Source of the DNA: Lanius collurio
Taxonomy: Eukaryota; Chordata; Aves; Passeriformes; Laniidae
Length of the DNA stretch: 64,000 bases
Reading direction: 5' to 3'
Assembly (NCBI GenBank): GCA_020086605.1
Contig: JACBWW010000017.1
Location: 22,906,473-22,970,472, forward strand
The number at the start of each line of letters is the position of its first letter. Positions within the stretch are counted from its first letter, which is position 1. Below the pieces are notes generated by a model that saw nothing but the letters and a program-made list of their open reading frames with translations, made no database searches and was not told the DNA's origin. Of this stretch, positions 1 through 10,246 are shown piece after piece. The translations under genes and the position numbers were made by a program.

Positions 1-840
1 AAAGTTGGGTTCATTTCCTTAATTTCTGGTTACTAAACAGAGGGATGTAACGTAAAATAGCATGGCAACAAATTGTAGTATTCTGTAATGTTGAGCTTCA
101 AGAAATCATTTTACAAGAGTTACTCTCACTATGAAAGATGCCTTATAGTGTTACACTTATTTTCTTCCCTCTGGCTAAAAAAAGTATTTCTCTAGATACC
201 ACAGACAGGAATGTATTTGGCTTTATTTACATAGAATTATAAAGATTACTTTTGCAAGATGACTCCAATAAAGAAAAAGAGACAATTAGAAGAATGAAAC
301 ATGTATAATATGATCAATAAAAACTACTTTCTGATAACTCCTGAAACTTTTTGAGTGTAGTCATTCACCACATTTCTACATAGATAAGGCTTATGGTAGC
401 ATAGTGACTTTATTTTCCTTTCATTTGAATCAGATTACTGACTTCAGTGAAATATGTCTAAGTTTATATTATTGTCAAAGGAGAAATGGCTTGGTGTATC
501 AGTTTTTACCATCTCGTTACATGGCAATTTATGAATTGTTGCTCTGTTACATTTTGTCACAGTTTGGTAGGAGTAATAATTATTATTTTACATCCAATCA
601 CCATAACATTATTTTTAAGAATTGGATATAATAATTTCCATACTGACTAGACAAGTGTAAGTTAAAAGTGGCATTTGTCCGAGAAAAAAAAAAAGGCAAA
701 AAAAGTGAGTTTTATATTTGGGATAGAAGAATAATATATTATCTAGGGCTTCCATACACTGATCTATGATCATATGGAGTGTCAGGTAAAAAACCCCAAA
801 GAAGTAAAAATTAAATAGAAATACAATGTAAACTCAATCA

Positions 841-863
841 GTGAACAGCTGTGAACAGCTGTG
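841..863. repeat. 10-bp tandem duplication
   Basis: The decamer GTGAACAGCT occurs twice in direct succession at 841-850 and 851-860 and is followed by a further GTG. This is a minimal two-copy tandem repeat, probably from replication slippage. Confidence 0.8.
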
Positions 864-1626
864 CTGTGAAAAGTATGTTGTACAAAACCATTATCAACAA
901 AAAAGGTCATGAGCTTGATTCCTTACCCTTAAACGGACTAATCTGACCCATCTGTGTCAAGTCCTCCGGGCAAGAATATTTTATTGTTGAATGGCATTTG
1001 TCCAGTCAGCAGTGAAATGGGTACCAGCAAGAGCCAAATAAAGCAACAGGAGATCACTCATCAGATATCCTGGAGACCTTCTGGCTTAGGGGCATTCCTC
1101 AGTAGGAGATTTTCACCACTTGCCTGTTATAACACAGCATGCATGGGTCCATTTGTAAAATAAACACATTCATTGCAAAAACTACTCTGAGTGTGGCTGT
1201 TATTCCATGCTGTAGTAGAGAATCATCATCATCATCAACACTGTTCAAGCGGTTTCAGGGGAATAGGGATTTACAGATCACACGTAAAAATGATAAAATT
1301 TATCTTTCTGGAGACTTTCTTGAAGTTAATAGGAACAGTTACCAATGTACTAGGTAGGAGTTCTCTGGTAAACCACAGGAGGCCATGGTCATCATGGTAT
1401 ATTTTAATAGTCAAAATATTTTGTGTTCACTGCTGGGAAAAAGGTGAATATTTATGATTGCTTTAGAAAGGAAAATAGCTATTATAGTCCAGTGCTTTCC
1501 TTATTTACCTAAGAACAAAGGCAAGGAGCAAACAGGTTTGCCAAAAGTAGGGCAAGAAAAACATTTTCTTCCTCAAACTAAGATTCCTGTTAACTTAACC
1601 ACACAATATAAGGAAGAAGTGTGAAA

Positions 1627-1655
1627 CTGAAAGACAAACTGAAAGACAAACTGAA
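1627..1655. repeat. 12-bp tandem duplication
   Basis: The 12-mer CTGAAAGACAAA is present twice head to tail at 1627-1638 and 1639-1650, with a partial third copy (CTGAA). It is a small slippage repeat with no other associated feature. Confidence 0.8.
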
Positions 1656-2140
1656 CACACTGATGTAAACAGAAATTCAGAAGCATGTACTCTACAGGCT
1701 TTTACTGTAAAACAGGTGCTGGTCTTCTATCAGTAAGAATGTTGTGCATTAATTTTGCTATGGAGTAACAAAGATGTTAACTGAAACTTTGTTTCTATTA
1801 CAGCTGATTACGTAGCATCCAGTATCCTAAGAATACTCAACTCTGAAAAAAATCTAAAAAATATCAGATTACTTTAATTATCCTCAGAGCAATTTATCTC
1901 TTTAAATACAAACGTAACAGTAGAAGTAGTTACTAAAATGAAGAAAAGGAGATCAGATAAAACTGCCAATTTTAATGAATATCAGTAATACATTACAAAC
2001 CATGCCCACATTTTCCACTTCCCACCACTGATTCTTGTTATGACTAATTTGTTTAGTTTTCTACCACAAAGGAGCTAGATACCACAATATGACTACAAGA
2101 AGGTAATTTAAGAGACAGATGTCCCAGCTACATATTTCTT

Positions 2141-2165
2141 TCCCTCCCTCCCTCCCTGCCTCCCA
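2141..2165. repeat. CCCT simple repeat
   Basis: A pyrimidine tract made of about four CCCT units with one CTGCC interruption, a low-complexity simple repeat. Confidence 0.85.
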
Positions 2166-2315
2166 CTAAGTATAGAGACAATATCACCCTCACTGTGGAA
2201 AGGTAGTCTCCTATCCTGCTTCACAAATATTTAAGTCTGTTTATATGAGGACAGTAGTCATTCTTTAAGATGATTGTAAAAGGCATAAAGTACTGCTAAA
2301 GTTTGGTACTTTTTG

Positions 2316-2463
2316 CTAGGATTCATATAATCCTTTCAACAGATATGGAAAAGGCATTTGACTGGGTTGAAAGGCTTTATTTTAAAACACTTTATGTACG
2401 ACATCCTTGTGGTCCACTGGTAGAAAATCAAATCAGTATTCTCTCTTATCACCCTGTCAGTTC
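2316..2463 (+). pseudogene. Decayed L1/Tx1-type LINE reverse transcriptase fragment
   Basis: One forward frame (2330-2470) reads through a stretch beginning LSTDMEKAFDWVE, and the frame stays open until TGA at 2468-2470. This is the shape of reverse transcriptase motif A in L1-clade LINEs: an acidic D, then EKAFD and V-E, followed by an aromatic and leucine-rich segment. About 20 residues on, a GP...I..L.Y pattern matches the next conserved segment of that clade. CR1 motif A normally reads F(S/C)KAFD followed by V.H, without the EKAFD..E pattern, so this is not one of the CR1 copies. The fragment is 5' truncated (the frame breaks in the T-run near 2310) and I cannot follow it reliably past 2470. 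Seen: the motif and its spacing. Known: L1-clade RT motifs. Inferred: an old non-CR1 LINE remnant. A chance match is possible but the two-motif agreement makes it less likely. Confidence 0.6.
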
Positions 2464-2469
2464 AGGATG

Positions 2470-3134
2470 AGTCTTAGTCACTCTAAAGACTACAGTTCCT
2501 AAGGAATTATCATCTAGTTTCAGTGGAGTAACAGGTAAGAGATCCAGGAATCTGCCTGTAGTGCATCAGCTTTGATAACAGTATGCAGGGAAGTTTTTGC
2601 ATCTTCAAAGACCCTCAGTAGAAAGGGCCAGTTCACATCAGTTTAGCTTGCAGTTGTTTAAAACTACCAAACAAGGACAGTGGGACTGTATTTCTATCAC
2701 AGCCACTCTCCTAAGACTGCCTGTAAGTAACCTGATCTTCTCCTTATAAACCTTCTTGAACTTTTCTGGAAGTCAGATGTCCAAAACTCCTAACATTTAA
2801 AGACACATAAACAAATGCATGTAAAAGAAAGCAAAATATATTTTCAGGCAGCATGTATCAACAATTTATACAGAGTAATCTGGTATAGAACAGACTCATT
2901 CAAACCTGAAGGTTCTTAAGCCTGATGATGCTCCCTCAGAGGACAGTAGAATATATAGGAGTACATCACTTTCTACTCATAGTTGAAGTTACCTAACAAA
3001 GAGACTGCAAAATGTGGACTGGATCAGAGAGTGAGTACAAGGGAGTTTTATAGAGAAATTATTATTTTTTTTTTTTTACCTTGTGGGTGGTCAACCCCTG
3101 AAGCACCTTACATTGAGAGTTAATGAAACCTTGA
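2470..3134. other. Unique stretch between LINE relics
   Basis: No gene is seen. The first part may continue the L1-type relic in other frames, but I cannot support that. A T-run lies at about 3064-3077, close to the start of a CR1 3' fragment. Confidence 0.5.
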
Positions 3135-3275
3135 CCTTTGGAGGTATTCAGTACTCAACTGGACATGTGCAACTTGCTCTAATTGGACCCAATCCAATTC
3201 TGTCAGGATAAAGGATGGGATTTGGGCCTACAGAAGTCCCTTCCAAGCCCGATGTTTTTGTGATTCCAAGACTAA
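3135..3275 (+). mobile_element. CR1 LINE 3' UTR fragment
   Basis: The block carries the order of landmarks seen in the CR1 3' untranslated region. There is a segment like GGAGGTATTCA, then a GCAACTTGCTCT stretch (the usual 'heavy in T, few CpG' part), then AAGTCCCTTCCAAGCCC and finally GTGATTCCA, a decayed form of the terminal GATTCTAT repeat. It is 5' truncated, as nearly all CR1 copies are, and lies in the forward orientation 200 bp upstream of a second CR1 piece. Decay is substantial, so this is an older copy. Confidence 0.75.
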
Positions 3276-3464
3276 ATATGACTGTATATTCCACATGTAA
3301 TTTAGCTAGAAAAAGCAATCTTGAGTTCTAATTACTGCTCTCCAATTCTTATTTAAATTAAATATTTGAATAAAAAATATATATTCAATAAAAAAGACAA
3401 GGAAACAGGACAGAAGTCTTTTCTTCAACATCTTCTTAGATTATTTGGATTCAGGACTCAAGAT

Positions 3465-3866
3465 TTACTTAGTAAGTTTATTGATCATAGTAAATTGGGA
3501 GGAACCATTGACTTCTTCAAAGGCAGAGACGCCCTGCAGAGAGACCTTGACAAACCAGAGGACTGGGCAATCACTAGCTCTAGCAAGTTTAACAAAGGCA
3601 AGGGCCAGATTCTGAACGTGGGACAGAGCAATCCTGGATGTACAGACAGACTGGGGAATGAGAGGCTGGAAAGCAGCACCATGGAAAGGGACCTGGGGGT
3701 CCTGGGTGACAGAAAGTTGAACATGAGTCAGAAGTGCCCTGGCAGCCAGGAGGGCCAGTGGTGTCCTGGGGGGCATCAGGCACAGCATCACCAGCCGGGC
3801 AAGGGATGGGATTGTCCCGCTCTGCTCTGCACTGGGGCAGACTCACCTTGAATATTCTGTGCAGTA
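3465..3866 (+). mobile_element. CR1 LINE fragment, C-terminal part of ORF2
   Basis: This forward CR1 segment covers the end of the reverse transcriptase/ORF2 region. Key landmarks are a GCAGAGAGACCTTGACAA start, a GGGGAATGAGAGGCTGG segment, GAAAGGGACCTGGGGGTCCT (coding for E-R-D-L-G-V-L), and a GGGGCATCAGGCACAGC block. The last block is nearly identical to the CR1 copy at 30070-30855, so both belong to the same subfamily. The open frame at 3366-3851 (161 codons) crosses it but begins in unique DNA and follows the wrong CR1 frame for part of its length, so it is not a gene. The element is truncated at both ends, with no 3' UTR or terminal repeat after about 3866. Confidence 0.9.
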
Positions 3867-6857
3867 ACATTCTGTTACAGCTCTTCATTTAACTGGTTGC
3901 TTGTTCAGCCTATTATTTTTGTATTAACCAGCATTTCTGGCTTCCTAATTGTTTCCCATATGGCCACCAGTATCAAATGATACTCAAGTTATCTGCAGCT
4001 AACATAAATTTTCTCTCTGTAGAAAGTTACTAACTTGCTCAGAGAAATCTGTGAACTTATTGTCATGAACTCACTCTTGTAAATCAGCATTTTATTCTTC
4101 TATTTATCTTCATTCTATACAAACCTTTACTGTGTGACACATATTAATATCTTGTGTGTTATTGATATCATATCACTCATGTTAGTTTCCTAAATGCAGG
4201 TACTGTTTTGTCATTCCATTGTCATATAACAGTGTTGCTGACCTGACATAATTTTAAACCATTTTTACACAATCTTTCATTTCCTGTTGCAGTTATTTCC
4301 TACTATTGTCAAAACTTTGTGTCCATGCTTGAGTATAGCAAGCATTTTGAATTTTCTTTCACGTGATTATGAAATTGTTTCTTTAAACTTATTCCTATTA
4401 GACATCTCATGATGTCCTTATAAAAACCACTCCAAAAAGCAAAAATAAACCCCCAAACTATATTATATTTAATATCAATGCAATATTCTCTTTCTATGCC
4501 TCACTTCCTCTGCTCCTTCCTCATCATTCATATGCCTAATTTTCTTTCTGTTACAATATACTTTACAAGCTATATCTCAGATTTTTCTTTTTTAGTAATT
4601 CTACACTCCATGGGCTTCATGAAACAGCTTTCTTTGTTAATGGTATATTTTCTATTCATAAGGGACATGAAAATTCTCAAGGAATTTAAAATATATACAA
4701 ATTCTTTGGGGTTTAAAATAAGTATCAAGAATTATAATGCAACAACTATGATTAGAATAAATTTGAGAACCATAATCTGATTAGCATATAACCTTTGAAA
4801 ACAGAGAAAAGAAGTTTATATATTTGCTACTGAAATTAAGAGCCTGTGTTCAGATTTATATAACTGGAGTTTTATCCTATTTGTACATACTGCTAGGGTA
4901 TTTCCTAGCATTACGTAGTTTTCTTAGCTCAAAACATATTGTAATGAGTATTGAAATGAATATGACAATTCTATTCCAAAGCAAAACTAAAGACACAAAA
5001 AGTGTTTTATTTTTCCTGAAAACAAAGCCAGATATTTGAAGGAGAGAGAAAACAAAATTATCTTAAAGCAAAACCACACTGAAAATGTATTGGAAGAGGT
5101 CCTGAGCAAGAATATACTACATGCAGGACAAGTTTGTGCACTGTCTCTTTCCCATTACAATTTTTCATGCCAGGTTTCTCCAAATAAGACAAGAGAAGCT
5201 TGAATCTAAGTTTTCTTTAGTCCAGGCAAAAGTATGTACACAATAGTTTTAACAGACTTATTATGAAGCATGTGAATGCCCCTTTTTCTTTTAAATGGGT
5301 ATATCCCAGTTTAATCTGGGACATATAAATTTTCAATGTGAGGAGCCTACACTTAGCAGAACCTATTACTTTTAGAGAAATGTAGTTGGGACCCTTTAGG
5401 TCATTACAGCAATGAAAAATATTAAAATTATAGATTGAATATACTGAAAATATAATTCTTAATTTAATTTTCAGACATAAATTAATTTTTTCCTCAACGT
5501 TTTACAGAAAATTTAAATTTTGAGAAAATTGTATTTTCTCTAAGGAAATCATTATGTGGTATCTTCCTTATGAGCCTTAACATAAACTAGCTACTAAAGT
5601 ATTTTTTTCATTGAAATTAATAAGAAAATTATTGACAACAGAATTGTTATAATTTTTCAAGTTTTTTTTCCATTACTTAATCTACTGAACATTGAACACA
5701 TGTATTTTTCGTCACCTAATTTTATTAGTTTGTAATATAGTGGTGTCTACATGTTTCAAAGTGAAACTGGGTTTGCATTGTGTTGGACATTTTACTGCTG
5801 TACAAAAACATACTGGGTTTGGAAAGTTACTATTTATATGGCAAAGGCAAAAGATTACCAGGAAAGTAGACAGAGGAGACTTGCTAATCAACTGCAGATT
5901 CTCTGGCACCAAAGGGTAGAGAAACCAGGTCAGGAAATGAGTAGTATTCAATAGACTACGCTTAAAGCTATTTCTTGGCCCAGAGAATGTGAGCCACCAC
6001 TGTTCCTAGCTGCTAATTCTTTGCTTTTCTAGTGCTGAATTGCCCAGTTTTTGTTAAATTCATTCTTTCCAACCTTGTTTCTCTCACAGGAAATTTTTGC
6101 CTTTTTTTTTGAAAGAACTTCAATTAGAAGGAAAGGCAAACAATAAATATAAAAAAAAATCCATTCCACCAGAGTCAGAGGTAAGGGTCATATTGGCATG
6201 AATAGACACAGTTGGATCAACACTCAGTGCTTTATAAAAATCTCACTTTTCCAATGGTGTGTGAACAAAGGAGAATTTTCTTTCCAAACCACTTAGTAGT
6301 GAATCACAAAAAAAAAATGAAGAAAAAGAAGACAAAAGAAATCTAATCAAAAATTAAAGGCATTTCATAAACAAAACTGAGAGGATCAGTTTAAAACAAA
6401 GTTTATGATTTCAGTAATTGTGCTCTGGAACATGATTTGTTTCTGTTGATATGTGCCTTCAGCTATGTGCAGCTGAGTGTCACTGTGCTGACTTATGCTG
6501 AGAGGATGGAAAGGAAGCACTTGATACAAAGCGCTTTAGGTTTTTGTTATCCATCCTTCCTATAAAACTCCAACAGGAGAACCCCTGAAGTTTTCAAATG
6601 CAGTAACTAAATTGGATACAGAGCCCTGTAAAAATGTGTTCCAGTGGCCTCTCTGTTCTTGGTAGTCTGTAAAAAATTTAATATAAAAAGAGTTTACCAA
6701 AACCCAGGAAAAATCTCCAGAACTTGCACCCTGTACCCTCTAACCTCTTTTTCTCTCTTTGCACTCGCTAGCGAAGGTCTTCTTGGTAAGTCTTGTTAGC
6801 TCCCACATATTTACTTTTCTGCATCCTTCTCTTATCACTCTCTCAACAAAGGATGTG
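3867..6857. other. Unique AT-rich non-coding stretch
   Basis: No gene or recognisable transposon is seen. Open frames up to 100 codons (for example 4478-4780) are hydrophobic by composition, reflecting T-rich DNA, and show no domain. Short A and T runs are scattered through it (6107, 6151, 6309). Confidence 0.7.
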
Positions 6858-7670
6858 GAGTCAGAGATTATCATTGAATGATTTGGGTTGCAAGGGGCCT
6901 TAAAGATCATCTAGTTCCAACCCCCTGCCATGGGCAGGGACACTTGTCACTAGACCAGGTTGCTCAAAGGTTGCATCCAACCTGGTCTTGAACACTTACA
7001 AGGAGGGGGCATCTACAGCTTCTCTGGGCAGCCTGTTCCAGTGTCTCATCACCCTCAGAGCAAAGAATTTCTGTCCTAACATTTAATCTAAACACAGCCT
7101 CTTTCACTTCAAAGCAATCAGCTACATGTCCTTGCAAAAGGTCCCACTCCTGCTTTCTGCAGGCCCCTTTCAGGCACTGGAAGACTGCCATAAGGTCTCC
7201 CCAGAGCCTTCTATTTTTCAGTCTGAACCACCCCAGCTCTCTCAGCCTTTTCTCTCAGGAGAGGTGTTCCAGCCCTACAGTTATCTTTGTGGCCTGCTCT
7301 GGACAAGTTGCTCTGCAACTCATACTTGTGTCATGCCCTTATGTTGCAGGTCCCAGAGCTGGGCCAGGCACAGTCTCACCAGAGCAGGGTAGAGGGGTAG
7401 AATCACTTTCCTTGACCTTTTGATACAGATGGCTTTCTGGGCTGCAAGAGTGCCTTGCCAGATCACATCCAGCTTGTCATCTACCAACCACTCGAGGTCT
7501 TCTCCACATGGCTGCTTTCAATCTATTCTCTGACAAGCCTGTATTTATGTTTGGGATTATTCCAGTGCAGGACCTTGCATTTGACCTTGCTGAACTTCAT
7601 GAGTTTTACACAGGTCCACCTCTCAGGCCTGCCCAGGTCACTCTGGATGGCACCCCTTCTCTCCATATAA
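6858..7670 (-). mobile_element. CR1 LINE 3' end (ORF2 C-terminus plus 3' UTR), antisense
   Basis: Read on the reverse strand this is a CR1 3' end. The 3' UTR landmarks appear on the plus strand as AAAGATCATCTAGTTCCAAC, then CCCCTGCCATGGGCAGGGAC, then the GGTTGCTCAAAGG segment and GGCAGCCTGTTCCAGTGTCTC. Upstream in element orientation (higher coordinates) come the GGTCTCCCCAGAGCCTTCT and GACCTTGCATTTG segments of the ORF2 tail. The copy is better preserved than those near 3 kb or 18.5 kb but has many indels, and no long frame survives on the minus strand. The 5' truncation point is near 7670. Confidence 0.92.
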
Positions 7671-9550
7671 AGATCTACTGTCTGTGTGTTTGGCTGTGAC
7701 CTACTGTGTTATGTACATTAATATGCAAGAAATGCAAGACTGGCAACTCTATTTTTTCTAAGAGTAGTTTGTGTCTCCGTATATGACAGTGCAGTCTGCA
7801 ACATGGCTTTTCCAAAACCTAGAATTTATATAGTTAGGTCAACTACTGATAGCGTGAGCATGATGAGCTTTGGTGAACTCTTTGTAAGCCTAACCTGCAT
7901 CCTGGAAACAGGTTCTTTGATTGAGAACTGTCTCAGTGTTGACTTTTTATTCACTCTTGCTCCCACTTTGTGTAAGATCAGGTACTGAAGGTGGTACCTG
8001 AACCTCCATTACAGTATTGTATGACAGGGCATGGTTAACTGGTAACTGCACTATCTTCTGCCATCTTTCCACCTGATATAGCAGAAAAGATATGCACAGA
8101 AATATCTCCAATCTATTATCATGAAAAGAGAAAGATAAAAGAGAACAAGATAAGTAATTGAACATTTACGGTTTCATTTTTTTAAAAACTAATTTATGGA
8201 ACTTGACCATCTTCTTAATTTTAGAAGCATATTTTTTTATGTGTAAACAAAGATTTGCAAAGAGAAATGAAGTGATGGAATTATACTGGGTCATTCAGTT
8301 AACCAAGCCATGAACACTGCTAATTCAGGTAGAAATAAGTGTTCTCTGACCTTTAGATTTTTTGATTGTCACAAATGTATTTTTGTCCTTTTTTTTTCTG
8401 CAGATTAGACAATAATTTGTAATTAAATTTAACTATGGTTATTTTCATAATTATTCATAAGCATTTCACAAAACATTAATATATATGATAATATATATGG
8501 TCTGTATGTAGAAATTCTTTAAAAATTTATTTTGTATCTTTTCAAATTAAGGACAAATATATAAAATAGCCAGTTCACAATGAGTCTAAACAAAGGGGGT
8601 TTTGTTTGTAAAATCCTGGAATAAAATAAGCAGGTGGAATTGTAGCATGAAATCATCAACTTATGTTTCAATTCAAAGAGGCCAAATTGCTAGTTCAAAC
8701 ATTTAATCAAATTTGTATAAATAAAAATAAAGTCAAACTGCACAGTCAAATTTCCATAAGATCCTATGCAGGATATATATGAAATATATGAAATATTCAA
8801 GATCTCTGCAAAATTTGGCTAAACTCTTTAAAATGTTTGAAAATCATTAGCTGGGGATAAATCCTCTCGTTCCCTAAGAAAAACAACTTAATAAGTGCTA
8901 TCTGATCTTAAGTCTCTTCAGGATTTTATGTTTCTGTTTAGGGTCCTTACTTCAGTGAAGCAAGAGGACAACTAAAAGCAAGGCCAGTAGCAGGAACTGA
9001 AAAATTAAAAAATTAGAATTTTTAAGTATGCAGCCTACAGTTTTTGGTGTAAAGTTCTGATCTATTAAGGGTTAATTCTTCTGTTCACAGTTGAAACTAG
9101 GGACTTACATTTATAACATCAAGCAGTTCAAATCTTTGTTCTCACTGTAGTAGGCTTTAAAAAATGAGGCATTTTACATGTGCTGTGTGTTGCATTAAAG
9201 AACTAATGCAACACTAGGATTTTTTATTTTTCTTTTTAATTCTTAAAAGTGGTGTGTTTGCATTTACGTTTCCTACATAATAGGCAAAATGTGTGTCTTT
9301 TTCTTTTGCAAACAGAGTCAAGTATGGCACAGTAGGGAACAGCAGATGTTTTTTAATGCTAAAAGATTTTTCAAGTAATTTGACTTGATGTATAGACTTG
9401 GTATATAAATATAGACTTCTTGCACATGGGTGGAATTTCATTCATCTAACAATAATGAGAATTTCTTCTGACCTTGTAATTTAAAAGAACAACATATGCA
9501 TGGAAGGAAAAAATGCAAATTTTATTTAAGGGTTCAAGTGAATTTTTTCT
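7671..9550. other. Unique AT-rich non-coding stretch
   Basis: No gene or known repeat is recognised. Only short AT-rich runs (near 8478-8500) and chance open frames of 60 to 75 codons are present. Confidence 0.65.
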
Positions 9551-9743
9551 GTGGAAGACATAAAGTACCTTTGCATGGGACTACAGGAATCCTTTATTGT
9601 GAGTGTCCAGAACATCGAGAATGTTTCTCTGCCTGATTTAAGGCAAAATACCCCCCTGTACACCACCCTGTACAACTCCAGTTTTGACCTTTGCCCATGG
9701 AGAAAGCTGCCTAGGCTGTGGGGGCAACTAGAAACTACAGAAG
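9551..9743 (+). other. Possible retroviral internal remnant upstream of an LTR
   Basis: A 65-codon frame (9551-9748) stays open right up to the presumed start of the LTR at 9744. It contains a C-P-W-R-K-L-P motif, but I do not recognise a specific retroviral domain, such as a disulphide-loop transmembrane motif. Its abrupt end at an LTR boundary is what a 3' remnant of an internal region would look like, and it could equally be chance. I assign no function. Confidence 0.25.
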
Positions 9744-10034
9744 TGTGAATTAGATGATAGAATGTTATGTAGATTTTTATGGTATGAAAATCTTAGGGTT
9801 TTTAGGGTTTTTAACATGGTAATTAGATAAAGTAGAAAACACCAAGATGGAGGATAGTTGTCCTTTTCTATCTCCTTCCTCCTTCTTCTACAACTCCATT
9901 TTCTGCAGCAAAACTAAAAGAAGATGATTGGAGAGAAAATGCCGCAGTTCCTGTCAGGGTGACTAAACAAACTGACAGCTATTTGTTGGTAAAAGAAATA
10001 TGTTTTGTTTCAATTCATTATTGGTCAATTTTAC

Positions 10035-10041
10035 TATAAAA
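10035..10041 (+). promoter_or_regulatory. TATA box of the LTR at 9744-10246
   Basis: TATAAAA lies in the expected place for an LTR promoter, about 290 bp from the LTR start and about 100 bp before the AATAAA signal. Confidence 0.65.
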
Positions 10042-10137
10042 AGGCTCTAACAACCTGATGAAGTGGCATTTGCTGCTCTTTTCTCTGGTGTGTGCCTCGT
10101 TCATGCCAGAGCTCTGTACTTTTTGCTGATGAGACTT

Positions 10138-10143
10138 AATAAA
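10138..10143 (+). terminator. Polyadenylation signal of the LTR at 9744-10246
   Basis: AATAAA sits downstream of the LTR TATA box, at the position expected for the R region of a retroviral LTR. Confidence 0.6.
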
Positions 10144-10246
10144 CAACGACCTGAAGACTGTGAAAGTGAGAAGTTTTGCCCATCTTTCATTCCTTGCAAG
10201 GACTTCAAAACATCCTCCCCTTCTCTGGGGGTTGGCCTCCCCTACA

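Larger units (their letters stand above)
1..2315. other. Unique AT-rich non-coding stretch
   Basis: No gene or recognisable transposon is visible here. The open frames are short (75 to 88 codons at most), lack any recognisable domain and are what AT-rich DNA gives by chance. Small features are a 10-bp tandem duplication at 841-863, a run of ATC triplets near 1219-1236, a 12-bp tandem duplication at 1627-1650 and a CCCT-rich tract at 2141-2165. Confidence 0.7.
9744..10246 (+). mobile_element. Endogenous retrovirus LTR (solo or 3' LTR)
   Basis: A roughly 500-bp block begins TGTGAATTAGATG and ends near CCCCTACA, giving the TG...CA ends of an LTR. It has a U3-like AT-rich first half, a clear TATA box (ACTATAAAAAGG, 10035-10041) and, about 100 bp further on, a polyadenylation signal AATAAA (10138-10143) followed by a GT/T-rich stretch. 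This TATA-to-AATAAA spacing is typical of a retroviral U3-R-U5 arrangement. I recognise the ACTATAAAAAGGCTCT...TTAATAAAC pattern as that of a common avian LTR family but cannot name it with certainty. No target-site duplication is evident around the chosen ends (CAGAAG versus CTTTAT), so the 3' boundary is approximate, or this is a 3' LTR whose partner is gone. Confidence 0.75.

Noticed and set aside
9791..9812. Interstitial telomere repeat (TTAGGG-like)
   Set aside because: Only two TTAGGG-containing units with extra T residues, lying inside an LTR where this text is part of the family sequence.
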